From assembly GCF_001956315.1 (NCBI RefSeq), contig NZ_MOLY01000037.1, forward strand, positions 99,731 through 163,730: a DNA stretch of 64,000 nt, read 5' to 3'. The DNA is from Sphingomonas montana (GTDB lineage Bacteria; Pseudomonadota; Alphaproteobacteria; Sphingomonadales; Sphingomonadaceae). A model generated the notes under the pieces. That model worked only from the letters and a program-made list of their open reading frames with translations, did no database searches and was not told where the DNA came from. Below are positions 17,635-29,279 of this stretch, piece after piece; the stretch's first letter is position 1; the number at the start of each line of letters is the position of its first letter. The translations under genes were made by a program, and so were the position numbers.

Positions 17635-18744
17635 ATGCGCCGTCTTGCACCCCTGCCGCTTGCTCTGGCGCTCGCCGCATGCATCCCGTCCGGCCGCGCC
17701 GACCCGCCGGGCTTTCTCGATCCGCCGCGCGACCCCATGCCTGCCGGAACGGACCGGACCGGCAACCCGGATACGGACGCCCCGATCCGCACCGACCCGC
17801 TCGGCGAGAAGGCCAGGACCCCGCCCCAGGTCGCCAAGCCGCCGCCCGCCTGGACCGCGCGCAAGGTCGTGCCCGACGCGGTCGATATCCCCGCCAGCCG
17901 CTACACCGTGGTAAGCGGTGATTCGCTCAGCCGCATCGCGGAACGCACCGGTGCGGGGGCCGATGCGATCGCCCGCGCCAACGCCCTGCCGCCGCCGTTC
18001 GTCGTGCAGGTCGGTCAGACGCTCGACATTCCCGGCGGCCGGTATCACCGCGTCCGCACGGGGGAGACGGGCATCGCCATCGCCCGCGCCTACGGCATCG
18101 CGTGGGGCCGCGTGATCGCGCTGAACGGTCTGGCCGCACCCTATGTGCTACGGCTCGACCAGCGGCTGCTGATCCCCAGCCGTACCGAAGTCCGCGCCAT
18201 GACGCTGGAACAGCGCGCCGCCGCGTTCCGGCTGGATATCGACGATCTCATCACCGGCGCCGAACCCGCGCTCGCCGCCAATGCCCGGCCCGCCGCACCG
18301 GTGCGCACCGCGCGCACCGCCGTCCCGCCCAACGTGCCGGTCCGTTCGCCGGCGCGCTTCACGGGCCGGTTCGACTGGCCGCTCAGCGGGCCGATTCTCA
18401 CCCGCTTCGGCCCGCAAGGTCAGGGCCGCATCAACGAAGGGATCAACATCGGGGCGCGGGCGGGCACGCCGATCCTGGCGTCGGCGGACGGTGTCATCGC
18501 CTATGTCGGGTCCGACATCGCGGTCTATGGCGGGCTCATCCTTATCAAGCATGGCGGCGGCTGGATCACCACCTACGGCCACGCCGAACAGTTGCTCGTC
18601 ACCCGTGGCCAGGCGGTGAAACGCGGCCAGATCATCGCGCGCGCCGGCGAAACCGGGTCGGCGCGCGAACCGCAGCTGCATTTCGAGATCCGCCAGGGCC
18701 GCCGCCCGGTGAACCCGCTCGGCCAGCTTCCGGCCCGCCGGTGA
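17635..18744 (+). CDS. NlpD-like lipoprotein: two LysM domains and degenerate LytM domain
   Basis: 369 residues. A lipobox (LALAAC) after a short hydrophobic leader marks a lipoprotein. One LysM domain spans about residues 88-130 (YTVVSGDSLSRIAERTG), and a second follows (YHRVRTGETGIAIARAYG). The C-terminal M23/LytM domain (about 240-365) keeps the YGH and LHFE histidines, but the first metal ligands HxxxD are replaced by Asn (NEGINIGA). This is the pattern of NlpD/EnvC-type activators of cell-wall amidases, not of active endopeptidases. Position after surE supports the NlpD assignment. Expected to sit in the periplasm and act in cell separation. Confidence 0.88.
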   Translation: MRRLAPLPLALALAACIPSGRADPPGFLDPPRDPMPAGTDRTGNPDTDAPIRTDPLGEKARTPPQVAKPPPAWTARKVVPDAVDIPASRYTVVSGDSLSRIAERTGAGADAIARANALPPPFVVQVGQTLDIPGGRYHRVRTGETGIAIARAYGIAWGRVIALNGLAAPYVLRLDQRLLIPSRTEVRAMTLEQRAAAFRLDIDDLITGAEPALAANARPAAPVRTARTAVPPNVPVRSPARFTGRFDWPLSGPILTRFGPQGQGRINEGINIGARAGTPILASADGVIAYVGSDIAVYGGLILIKHGGGWITTYGHAEQLLVTRGQAVKRGQIIARAGETGSAREPQLHFEIRQGRRPVNPLGQLPARR

Positions 18745-18748
18745 ACGG

Positions 18749-19777
18749 ATGATCCCGCGCGCCACCCCCCGCCCGGCCGGACATCTGGCCATGCGGCAAC
18801 GCCCGCAACTGCGTCCGTGGGTATCGCTGCTGCTCCGCGTCGCGCTGGCGCTCGTCCTGATCGGCATCGCGCTGGCGGGGCACTGGTTCGACCGAGACGG
18901 CCTGCGCGACAATGTCGACGGGAAGATCAGCTTCGTCGACGTGCTGTATTTCACCACGGTCACCGTGACGACGGTCGGGTTCGGCGATATCGTGCCGGTC
19001 ACCGATCAGGCGCGGCTGTTCGATACGTTCATCGTCACGCCGATCCGGCTGTTCGTCTGGCTCATCTTCCTCGGCACGGCCTACGACTTCGTCCTGAAAC
19101 GCACATGGGAGCGATACCGAATGCGGGGCATCCAGCGCACGCTGCACGATCATGTCGTCGTCGCGGGCTTCAATGATTCGGGGATGGAGGCGGTGCGCGA
19201 ACTCATCGTCCGCGGGCTGGACCCCGCCCGGATCGTCGTGGTGGACGAAGACGCCGCCGCACTCGCCTGCGCGGTCGACATGGGCGCCACCACGCTGGAG
19301 GGCGACGCCACCCGCAACGCCGTGCTCGAAGCGGCGCGGATCGAACAGGCCGAATGCCTGATCGTCGCGGCGGGGCGGGACGATACCGCCATCCTGGTCG
19401 TCCTCACCGCCCGCCGCCTCGCGCCCGACGTACCGATCAGCGTCATCATCCGCGCGGACGACAATGAACCGCTGGCCCGTCAGGCCGGTGCGAACGTCGT
19501 CATCAACCCGGCCAGCTTCGCCGGCCTGCTGCTCGCCGGCTCCACCCGCGGTCCGCACATTGCCGACTATATGACCGACCTTGCCGCACATGACGGGCAG
19601 GTGGCACTCAAGGAACGCGCCGTCACCGCCGGCGAAGTCGGCCATCCGCTGACCGCCATCACCACCGGCATCGGCCTGCGCATCTACCGCGGTGGCCAGG
19701 CAATCTGTTTCGGCGACCCCGCCACCGCCGCGCTGCAGGCGGGCGATATCGTGGTGGAAGTGGTGAAGCGGGCCTGA
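18749..19777 (+). CDS. Potassium channel protein with RCK/TrkA-N domain
   Basis: 342-residue inner-membrane protein. One transmembrane helix (about 25-44), the pore helix and selectivity filter TVTTVGFGD, and a second helix (about 92-112) form a 2-TM K+ channel. The cytoplasmic part begins VVVAGFNDSGMEAVREL, the nucleotide-binding TrkA-N fold, followed by a TrkA-C-like region ending at EVVKRA. It starts 4 bp after the LytM gene stop, so probably shares its transcript. A later in-frame ATG at 18791 is possible. Gating ligand cannot be told. Confidence 0.92.
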   Translation: MIPRATPRPAGHLAMRQRPQLRPWVSLLLRVALALVLIGIALAGHWFDRDGLRDNVDGKISFVDVLYFTTVTVTTVGFGDIVPVTDQARLFDTFIVTPIRLFVWLIFLGTAYDFVLKRTWERYRMRGIQRTLHDHVVVAGFNDSGMEAVRELIVRGLDPARIVVVDEDAAALACAVDMGATTLEGDATRNAVLEAARIEQAECLIVAAGRDDTAILVVLTARRLAPDVPISVIIRADDNEPLARQAGANVVINPASFAGLLLAGSTRGPHIADYMTDLAAHDGQVALKERAVTAGEVGHPLTAITTGIGLRIYRGGQAICFGDPATAALQAGDIVVEVVKRA

Positions 19778-19825
19778 CGAACGGACGATATTGCCGGTCG
19801 GGCGGGCTTGCCTTAGGCTCACGGC

Positions 19826-20503
19826 ATGGAGACCCGCTACACGCGCCGCGCCGACGACCTCGGCTGGCTTTCGGTCCGCCTCACCAAGGGCGGCGGGCGT
19901 GCCGCGCTGTGCGAATATACCGAAGTCGCCATAGTGCGCGAGGCCGCCGGCCGGACGTACTTTACCATCCGCGACGGCTACATCGCGGTCGGCCAGGAAG
20001 CGTCGTTGTCCACGGCGAACGCCGCGTCCTATCTATCGAAGGTCGGCCCCGGCGCTGCCGCCAAGCTCGTCGTCACCTATACCGGCGTTCCGGTCGAGGA
20101 GAATTCGGCGTTCAAGGGCAAGCTGACGCAGCAATGGGCACGGCTCGCCTTCAACGGGCAGACGGCGACCGTCACATTGAACAGCGTGTGGGACCAGGCT
20201 TTCACGCCGATCCCGCCGGGCACCCATGCGATCCTGACCCCGGACTATTCGCACGCGAAGACATCGACCGCCGGCTATGCGCAGGCGACCCCCGGCATGG
20301 TCGGCAACGATGTGTGGTTCCCGATCGGTCTGAACGCATCCGGCGTCAACAGCACCCGCTATGTCCATGTCGGTCATCTCTCCGATGGGTGTGTGACCGT
20401 GCATGAACTCGGCCGGTGGACCGCCCTGTACACCTACCTCATTTCGCACCGCGTGGCCGGCACGTCCGGCAAGCGCATCGGGTCGCTGGTGGTCCACAAA
20501 TGA
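19826..20503 (+). CDS. Uncharacterised protein with an L,D-transpeptidase-like Cys motif
   Basis: 225 residues, no signal peptide or membrane helix. The C-terminal part has YVHVGHLSDGCVTV, in which a His and a Cys are spaced somewhat like the HG...S-x-GC motif of YkuD/L,D-transpeptidases and DUF2778-type effectors. This likeness is weak and no other family feature is seen. The start ATG at 19826 is 48 bp after the K+ channel. Its stop overlaps the next gene (ATGA), so the two are probably a functional pair. Function not recognised. Confidence 0.7.
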   Translation: METRYTRRADDLGWLSVRLTKGGGRAALCEYTEVAIVREAAGRTYFTIRDGYIAVGQEASLSTANAASYLSKVGPGAAAKLVVTYTGVPVEENSAFKGKLTQQWARLAFNGQTATVTLNSVWDQAFTPIPPGTHAILTPDYSHAKTSTAGYAQATPGMVGNDVWFPIGLNASGVNSTRYVHVGHLSDGCVTVHELGRWTALYTYLISHRVAGTSGKRIGSLVVHK

Positions 20504-20973
20504 CACGTTCATATCCTGTCCTGGCGGTGCTGGGTTTCCTGAGTTGCGCCGCATTCGCGCGGCCACCCGCCGATCCGGCGCCGCGGCGCACGCCGCCGGC
20601 AGAGGCGGCTCCGGCGGCTCGTAACGGTTGTGGCGATCTCCTGGCGGAAGCCGGGAAAAAACCGACCGGGCTCGTATTCGTGCGATGCACTGCGCGTCCC
20701 GATCTGCAGGGCAAGCCGTTGCGCGCTACATACCGGATTGCCGGGCGTCATGCCGCGGCGGCCGAGGATCGGCTGGTAAAGTCGGTCGGCCTGACCCGCC
20801 TCAAGCGCTCCTGTTGCCAGTGGGACGCGCCCGCCACCACGTTCGTCGACACGGCCGGACGCGAATATCAGGTGACGATGGTGTCCGACGAAACCGTGGT
20901 CACCGACCGTCGGCGCTGGAATGCCATCCGGTGGTTCGAAGTCATCGTGGAGCGTTTTACCGAGGAGATCTGA
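20500..20973 (+). CDS. Exported DUF4952-like protein
   Basis: 157 residues beginning with a signal peptide ([20 protein letters not shown]). The mature part has [37 protein letters not shown], then SCCQWD, which resembles the DUF4952 family, a group of unknown function. Four to five cysteines suggest periplasmic disulfides. The ATG overlaps the preceding stop by four bases, so it is translationally coupled to the putative L,D-transpeptidase-like gene. It could be an immunity or partner protein for that gene, but this is speculation. Confidence 0.72.
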   Translation: MTRSYPVLAVLGFLSCAAFARPPADPAPRRTPPAEAAPAARNGCGDLLAEAGKKPTGLVFVRCTARPDLQGKPLRATYRIAGRHAAAAEDRLVKSVGLTRLKRSCCQWDAPATTFVDTAGREYQVTMVSDETVVTDRRRWNAIRWFEVIVERFTEEI

Positions 20974-21052
20974 AGCCGCGCGCAACGCCGTCCGGCCGTT
21001 CCCAACCGCCCCCTCGCAAATCCCCGCTACATCGACTATCTGCCGCGCTCCC

Positions 21053-22387
21053 ATGGCAACCATCCTCCCCTCCCCGCCGAAGATCGGCATGGTCTCGCTC
21101 GGCTGTCCGAAGAACCTCGTGGACAGCGAACGCATCCTCACCAAGCTGCGCGCCGACGGCTATGCCATGTCGCCCGACTATGCCGGCGCGGACGTCGTGC
21201 TGGTCAACACCTGCGGCTTTCTCGACTCCGCCAAGGAGGAGTCGCTCGATGCGATCGGTGAGGCGATGGCCGAAAACGGCCGCGTCATCGTCACCGGCTG
21301 CATGGGTCGCGAGGCGGAGACGATCCGTGCGCGCTTCCCGGGCATCCTGGCGATCACCGGCGCGCAGGCATATGAGCAGGTCGTCGGCGCGGTCTACGAC
21401 GCCGCCCCCATGCCGCCGTCCGCCTTCCTCAACCTCGTGCCCGAACGCGACCTGAAGCTCACGCCGCGGCACTACAGCTATCTGAAGATCTCGGAAGGCT
21501 GCAACCACCGCTGCGCCTTCTGCATCATCCCCGCGATCCGCGGCGATCTGGTCAGCCGCCGCCCCGACGCGATCCTGCGCGAGGCGGAAAAGCTCGTCGC
21601 CGCCGGCACGCGCGAACTGCTCGTCATCAGCCAGGATACGTCGGCCTATGGCCTCGACCTGCGCCACGCCGAATGGCCGTGGAAGGGCGCCCCCGTCCGC
21701 GCGCACATGACCGATCTCGCCCGTGAACTCGGTAAGCTCGGCGCCTGGGTCCGGCTCCACTATGTCTACCCCTATCCGCATGTCGACCGTGTCATCCCGC
21801 TGATGGCGGACGGCCTCGTGCTCCCCTATCTCGACATCCCGTTCCAGCATGCCGCGCCCAACGTTCTGAAGGCGATGAAGCGCCCCGCCAACGAAGCCAA
21901 GGTCTTGGAGCGGCTGGCCAACTGGCGAAGCATCTGCCCCGATATCGCGGTCCGCTCCTCGTTCGTCGTGGGCTTCCCGGGGGAGACCGAGGCGGAGTTC
22001 CACTATCTGCTCGACTGGCTGACCGAGGCGCAGCTCGACCGCGTCGGCGCGTTCCGCTTCGAACCGGTCGCCGGGGCCGCCGCCAACGACCTGCCCGGCG
22101 CGGTGCCGGAAGAGGTCAAGGAGGAACGCTACGCCCGCATCATGGAACATACCGCGCTAATCTCCGCTGCGAAACTCCAGCGCAAGATCGGCCGCACGCT
22201 CGACGTCATCATCGACGCGGTCGATGCCGAGGACGGCGGCGCCACCGGCCGCTCCAAGGCCGACGCGCCCGAAATCGACGGCGAGGTCCACCTCCGCGAT
22301 GCCGGCCACCTCGCCCAGGGCGACATCGTCCGCGTCGAAATCGAGGACGCCGACGACCATGACCTGTTCGGCGTGCCGCTGATCTAG
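21053..22387 (+). CDS. rimO: Ribosomal protein S12 methylthiotransferase RimO
   Basis: 444-residue radical SAM enzyme that methylthiolates the conserved Asp of ribosomal protein S12. The N-terminal UPF0004 cluster uses C18, C54 and C83 (SLGCPKN, NTCGF, TGCMG). The radical SAM cluster is C150, C154, C157 in [15 protein letters not shown]-terminal TRAM domain ends at [13 protein letters not shown]. The SLGCPKN and [10 protein letters not shown] motifs favour RimO over MiaB. The ATG at 21053 is the conserved start. Confidence 0.97.
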   Translation: MATILPSPPKIGMVSLGCPKNLVDSERILTKLRADGYAMSPDYAGADVVLVNTCGFLDSAKEESLDAIGEAMAENGRVIVTGCMGREAETIRARFPGILAITGAQAYEQVVGAVYDAAPMPPSAFLNLVPERDLKLTPRHYSYLKISEGCNHRCAFCIIPAIRGDLVSRRPDAILREAEKLVAAGTRELLVISQDTSAYGLDLRHAEWPWKGAPVRAHMTDLARELGKLGAWVRLHYVYPYPHVDRVIPLMADGLVLPYLDIPFQHAAPNVLKAMKRPANEAKVLERLANWRSICPDIAVRSSFVVGFPGETEAEFHYLLDWLTEAQLDRVGAFRFEPVAGAAANDLPGAVPEEVKEERYARIMEHTALISAAKLQRKIGRTLDVIIDAVDAEDGGATGRSKADAPEIDGEVHLRDAGHLAQGDIVRVEIEDADDHDLFGVPLI

Positions 22388-22489
22388 CGATCTGCTGCTG
22401 AACCCCTCTCCGCCTTCGCGGGAGCGGGGTGGGTGAGGGCCTCCTACCATTTCTGCCCCCCCGGATCGGACAAGCCCTGCAAGCCTCGC

Positions 22490-22569
22490 CGTCATCCCCG
22501 GCTCGATCCGGGATCCCGCTTCTTTGAATACAGGTGGAGGCCGGACCGCGGATCAAGTCCGGAGTGACG
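22490..22569. repeat. Dispersed palindrome, family A (copy 2)
   Basis: CGTCATCCCCGGCTCGATCC opens the unit and GGATCAAGTCCGGAGTGACG closes it, with a centre similar to the copy at 1966 (CCCGCTTCT). It lies in the 248-bp gap between rimO and the SDR gene. Confidence 0.75.
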
Positions 22570-22635
22570 ACATGATAATGTCGGAGTAGCGGGACGGGGC
22601 TGGAACCACGCCGTCCCATCGCCTATCCCCCGGCC

Positions 22636-23346
22636 ATGACCCTCAACATCCTCGCCACCGGCACCAGCCGCGGGATCGGTGCCGCCATCGTCGCCGCGTT
22701 CGCCGAAGACGATGTCCGCATCGTCGGCCACGCCACCACGCCCGGCCCCGATCGCATCGCCGCCGACCTCTCGACCGCCGCTGGCCCCACCGCGCTCTGG
22801 AACATGGCGCTCGATCGGCTCGACGGCCGGATCGACATACTCATCAACAATGCCGGCATCTTCGAGGCGGCACCCGTCGCGATGTCCGATGCCGATTGGT
22901 CCGACGCGTGGAACCGCACGATGCAGGTCAACCTGACCGCATCGGCCGAACTCTGCCGCCGCGCCGTGCTGCATTTCGGCACCCGTCCGGAGGGCGGCCG
23001 CATCGTCAACGTCGCCAGCCGCGCCGCCTATCGCGGGGACAGCCCCGCCCACTGGCATTATGCCGCGTCGAAGGCCGGCATGGTCGCCATGACCAAGTCG
23101 ATCGCCCGCGGCCACGCGCGCGCCGGCGTGCTGGCCTTCGCCGTCTGCCCCGGCTTTACGATGACCGGCATGGCCGACGACTATCTCGCCAGCCGCGGCG
23201 GCGACGCACTGCTGGCCGACATCCCGCTCGGCCGCGTCGCCATGCCGGACGAGGTCGCGACCACCGTCCGCTTCCTCGCGCTCGAAGCGCCGCCGTCGAT
23301 GACCGGCGCGGTGCTCGACATCAACGGAGCCAGCTATGTCCGCTGA
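22636..23346 (+). CDS. Short-chain dehydrogenase/reductase
   Basis: 236-residue SDR of the classical type. The nucleotide-binding turn is ATGTSRGIG, the INNAG element follows, and the catalytic Ser-Tyr-Lys triad is in VASRAAYRG and YAASK. The C-terminal PGFTMTGMA and LDINGASYV are typical. Substrate is unknown. Its end overlaps the prmA start by 11 bp, which suggests cotranscription but not necessarily a shared pathway. Confidence 0.9.
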   Translation: MTLNILATGTSRGIGAAIVAAFAEDDVRIVGHATTPGPDRIAADLSTAAGPTALWNMALDRLDGRIDILINNAGIFEAAPVAMSDADWSDAWNRTMQVNLTASAELCRRAVLHFGTRPEGGRIVNVASRAAYRGDSPAHWHYAASKAGMVAMTKSIARGHARAGVLAFAVCPGFTMTGMADDYLASRGGDALLADIPLGRVAMPDEVATTVRFLALEAPPSMTGAVLDINGASYVR

Positions 23347-24349
23347 CCTGCCCGACTGGACCGCATCGCAGGCCTCGGAGAGCTGGAAGCTCGTCCTGCC
23401 CTGCACCAAGGCGGAGGCGGAAGCCGTCGCCGAGGATATCGGCGCGCTGGCGGACCTCGATCCGCCCCCCACGCTGATGACCAGCGAGCCGGACCCGGCG
23501 CGCGAGGACGACTGGCTGCTTGAAGCCTATTTCGAAGGCAAGCCGTCGCCGGACGCCATCGCCATGGTTCGCGCGCTGGTGCCGAGCGCCGACGGCGTCG
23601 ACTATGAACTCGACCGGATCGAGGACGCCGACTGGGTCACGCTCAGCCAGGCGTTCCTCGAACCGATCCGCGCCGGCCGCTTCTTCGTCCACACCGCCGC
23701 CCATGCCGCGGCCGTACCGAACGAAGTCGTCGCCTTCCATATCGAGGCGGGCCGCGCATTCGGCACCGGCCATCATGAGACGACGACCGGCTGCCTCCAC
23801 ATGATCGATGGGCTCAAGACCCGCGGCCACCGCTTCCGCGCGATCGCCGACGTCGGCACCGGCACCGGCCTGCTCGCCTTCGCCGCGCGCGCCGTCTGGC
23901 CGCGCGCTGCGGTGATCGCATCGGATATCGACCCGATCTCGATCGACGTCACCGCCGAGAATGCCGCGCTGAACGCAATTCCCACCGGCACCGGACGCGG
24001 CCAGGTCGCGCTCGTCACCGCCCCCGGCCTCGCCGACGCGACGCTCGTCCGCCGCGCGCCCTATGATCTGCTGATCGCCAACATCCTCGCCGGCCCGCTC
24101 ATCGCGCTCGCCCCGACGCTGTCCGCCGCGTTGCAGCCCGGCGGCTCGCTGATCCTCGCGGGCCTGCTCAACACGCAGGCCGACCGCGTCATCGCCGCTT
24201 ACCGCCGGCAGGGCCTCCGCCTCGCCGAACGGATCGACACCGGCGACTGGCCGACGCTCCGCCTCGTCCGCCGGACGTCGGCCCGCGTGCGCACGCTGCC
24301 GGAACGCCGCGACACCGGCCTCGGCGACTGGAGCACCGACGGGGCCTAG
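23336..24349 (+). CDS. prmA: Ribosomal protein L11 methyltransferase
   Basis: 337-residue SAM-dependent enzyme that trimethylates ribosomal protein L11. The PrmA hallmark AFGTGHHETTTGCL comes before the SAM motif I, ADVGTGTGLLAFAA; motif IV is LLIANILAGPL. The N-terminal substrate-recognition domain is about 140 residues, as usual. Start ATG 23336 sits inside the end of the SDR gene. The C-terminal extension after LRLVRR is somewhat longer than in E. coli. Confidence 0.95.
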   Translation: MSADLPDWTASQASESWKLVLPCTKAEAEAVAEDIGALADLDPPPTLMTSEPDPAREDDWLLEAYFEGKPSPDAIAMVRALVPSADGVDYELDRIEDADWVTLSQAFLEPIRAGRFFVHTAAHAAAVPNEVVAFHIEAGRAFGTGHHETTTGCLHMIDGLKTRGHRFRAIADVGTGTGLLAFAARAVWPRAAVIASDIDPISIDVTAENAALNAIPTGTGRGQVALVTAPGLADATLVRRAPYDLLIANILAGPLIALAPTLSAALQPGGSLILAGLLNTQADRVIAAYRRQGLRLAERIDTGDWPTLRLVRRTSARVRTLPERRDTGLGDWSTDGA

Positions 24350-24360
24350 CAACCGTCAGG

Positions 24361-24424
24361 TCCCCGGCGAAGGGTGGGGCGCAGGTGAAACCGTTTAACC
24401 CAGGCCCCGGCCTCCGCCGGGGAA
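24361..24424. repeat. Dispersed palindrome, family C
   Basis: The unit begins CCCCGGCGAAGGGTGGGGCG and ends GGCCCCGGCCTCCGCCGGGG, with CAGGTGAAAC in between. It separates convergent prmA and phhA and could act as a bidirectional hairpin. Confidence 0.6.
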
Positions 24425-24428
24425 CCGA

Positions 24429-25280
24429 TCAACCAGCCTTGCTCAACGCATATTCCTGCGTACCCCAGCCATAAACCACATCCTGCGACAGCACCTCGGC
24501 CGGCTCCAACTCCGCCTCGGCCGCAATCTCCGCATATAGCGGCACGAAATCCGTCTCCACGGCACTCTTCAACAACGCATCGAAGCTCGGGATTACGAAA
24601 TAGCTCTGCTGATAATCGTCGATCCGATACTTCGTCCGCATCACGCGCTTCAGGTCGAACCCGATTCGGTTCGGGCTGTCGCTATCCAGCGCGAACCGGC
24701 TCTCCCCCGCGCTCGACACGATCCCCGACCCGTAGATCCGCAACTCGCCCTCTTCCCGCACCAGCCCGAACTCGACCGTGTACCAGTACAGCCGCGCCAG
24801 CTTGTCGAGCGCGCCGTGTGCCATCGCGCGCTGCCCGCCCTGCCCGTAGAGCTGGATGAAATCCGCGAACACCGGATCGGCCAGCATCGGCACATGCCCG
24901 AACACATCGTGGAACACGTCCGGTTCCTGCAGATAATCCAATTGGTCCGGCCGCCGGATGAAGTTCCCCGCCACGAACCGCCGGTTCGCCAGATGATCGA
25001 AGAACACCGCATCCGGCACCAGCCCTGGCACCGCCACGACCTGCCACCCGGTGGCCGCCATCAGCCGCTCGGACAGTTCGTCGAAATCAGGGATTCCCGG
25101 CTTGGACAGCTTCAGTACGTCCAGCCCTTTCAGGAACGCGGTACTCGCCCGCCCCGGCAACAGCTTCGACTGCCGCTCGAACAGCGTGTCCCAGGTGGCA
25201 TGTTCCGCGACCGTATAATGCGACCAGTCCTGCGAAATGGTCCAGTCGGGCGATGGCGGGGCGGCGGCGATTGTATCCAT
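24429..25280 (-). CDS. phhA: Phenylalanine 4-monooxygenase
   Basis: 283-residue pterin- and iron-dependent aromatic amino acid hydroxylase converting phenylalanine to tyrosine. The Fe ligands are H124 and H129 in FHDVFGHVP and E170 in WYTVEFGL, all present. The GIPDFDELSE and GFDLKRVMRT stretches are typical of bacterial PhhA. ATG 25280 was preferred to a GTG two codons upstream. No PhhB (pterin carbinolamine dehydratase) is nearby. It appears to be monocistronic, flanked by repeats on both sides. Confidence 0.96.
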   Translation of the reverse strand: MDTIAAAPPSPDWTISQDWSHYTVAEHATWDTLFERQSKLLPGRASTAFLKGLDVLKLSKPGIPDFDELSERLMAATGWQVVAVPGLVPDAVFFDHLANRRFVAGNFIRRPDQLDYLQEPDVFHDVFGHVPMLADPVFADFIQLYGQGGQRAMAHGALDKLARLYWYTVEFGLVREEGELRIYGSGIVSSAGESRFALDSDSPNRIGFDLKRVMRTKYRIDDYQQSYFVIPSFDALLKSAVETDFVPLYAEIAAEAELEPAEVLSQDVVYGWGTQEYALSKAG

Positions 25281-25333
25281 TGTCACAACCTATCACGCCC
25301 TACGCGGAAGGCCAGCGCGGTCACAATCCCCCC

Positions 25334-25418
25334 CGTCATCCGGGACTTGATCCGGGATCCTGCTTTTACGTCGTCACCTCGAAAGGCAGCGGGACCCCGG
25401 ATCAAGTCCGGGGCGACG
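25334..25418. repeat. Dispersed palindrome, family A (copy 3)
   Basis: CGTCATCCGGGACTTGATCC at one end, CCCGGATCAAGTCCGGGG and CGACG at the other, giving a long imperfect stem. It lies between ligA and phhA. Confidence 0.75.
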
Positions 25419-25430
25419 TGAAGGGGTGCC

Positions 25431-28337
<2,907 letters not shown>

Positions 28338-28382
28338 TCGCACGCCACACCACTTGCCCGCTCCCGCTGCGCGCGATACCGC

Positions 28383-28409
28383 GTGGGCACCATAACCACA
28401 GGTGCCCAC
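28383..28409. promoter_or_regulatory. 9-bp inverted repeat just before the glutathione peroxidase start
   Basis: GTGGGCACC (28383-28391) and GGTGCCCAC (28401-28409) are perfect reverse complements with a 9-base loop, ending 4 bases before the ATG. It would cover the ribosome binding region, so it may be an operator or an RNA hairpin that limits translation. Confidence 0.5.
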
Positions 28410-28413
28410 TTCC

Positions 28414-28962
28414 ATGCCGACCGTGCTCAGCGAAATCCCGCTCAAGACCATCGACGGCGCGGATGCCACGCTCGCCGACTATGCGGGCCAGGTCCTGCTG
28501 ATCGTCAACGTCGCCTCGCGCTGCGGCCTGACGAAGCAGTATGACGCACTCGAGGCGCTCTACGCCAAGTACAAGGATCAGGGGTTCGCCGTCCTCGGCT
28601 TCCCGTCGAACGATTTTGCGGGTCAGGAACCCGGCACCGACGCCGAAATCGCCGCCTTCTGCCGCAGCGCGGGTGCGACCTTCCCGATGTTCGCCAAGAT
28701 TGCGGTCACCGGTCCGGACATTCACCCGCTCTACCGCGCGCTGACCGATGCCGAACCGGACGCGCAGGGCGGCACCGCCATGCGCGACAGGCTCGCCACC
28801 CACGGCCTGCCCCCCGCCGCCCCGTCCGCCATCCTCTGGAACTTCGAAAAATTCGTTCTCGGCCGCGACGGCCAGGTCGTCGCCCGCTTCACCCCCGACA
28901 CGCTGCCGGACGCCGACGCGCTGGTGACGGTGGTCGAGCGAGAGCTTTTCGCGAGCGAGTAA
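28414..28962 (+). CDS. Glutathione peroxidase family protein
   Basis: 182-residue thiol peroxidase of the GPx family. The catalytic tetrad is visible: C37 (ASRCGLT; cysteine, not selenocysteine), Q71 (DFAGQEP), W142 and N143 (LWNFEKF). As in other bacterial GPx proteins it probably uses thioredoxin or glutathione to reduce peroxides in the cytoplasm. ATG 28414 was preferred to an upstream GTG that lies in the inverted repeat. Confidence 0.94.
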   Translation: MPTVLSEIPLKTIDGADATLADYAGQVLLIVNVASRCGLTKQYDALEALYAKYKDQGFAVLGFPSNDFAGQEPGTDAEIAAFCRSAGATFPMFAKIAVTGPDIHPLYRALTDAEPDAQGGTAMRDRLATHGLPPAAPSAILWNFEKFVLGRDGQVVARFTPDTLPDADALVTVVERELFASE

Positions 28963-29093
28963 ACGTCAACTGGAGATTAATCCGAGCCGGATCCATCTTC
29001 GGTAAGGCGCGTCCGTTATGGACCGTAAAACGATTTTAAACGCGCCATGTTTCAAGCAGAACTTGGGTCCCGATCATGGGAAAGGACCCGTTA

Positions 29094-29255
29094 ATGGCAT
29101 ACCGGCGCAATAAGAATAGCGATACCTGGCACTATTGCCGAAACTGCAGTCTTTGGCCAACGACTAATCACGTCGAGCAGGCGAGCAAGCCAACAACTGG
29201 AGAACTCTGCAATCAGTGTCGTGCCAAAGACAATGCGGGCACTTGCAATCGCTGA
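29094..29255 (+). CDS. 53-residue Cys-rich zinc-ribbon-like protein
   Basis: An overlooked small gene: ATG 29094 with AAAGGA 8 bases upstream, 53 codons, stop TGA. The product has CRNC near residue 15 and CNQC near residue 40, plus another Cys close to the end, the pattern of a two-knuckle zinc ribbon. Other features are a basic front (MAYRRNKNSDTWHY) and SKPTTGELC. Its base composition is clearly more AT-rich than the neighbours, as is the upstream stretch with ACGATTTTAAACG. It sits between convergent gpx and leuB genes. Function unknown. Confidence 0.7.
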   Translation: MAYRRNKNSDTWHYCRNCSLWPTTNHVEQASKPTTGELCNQCRAKDNAGTCNR

Positions 29256-29279
29256 AGTTTGATAGCGGTGCTGGTTTCG

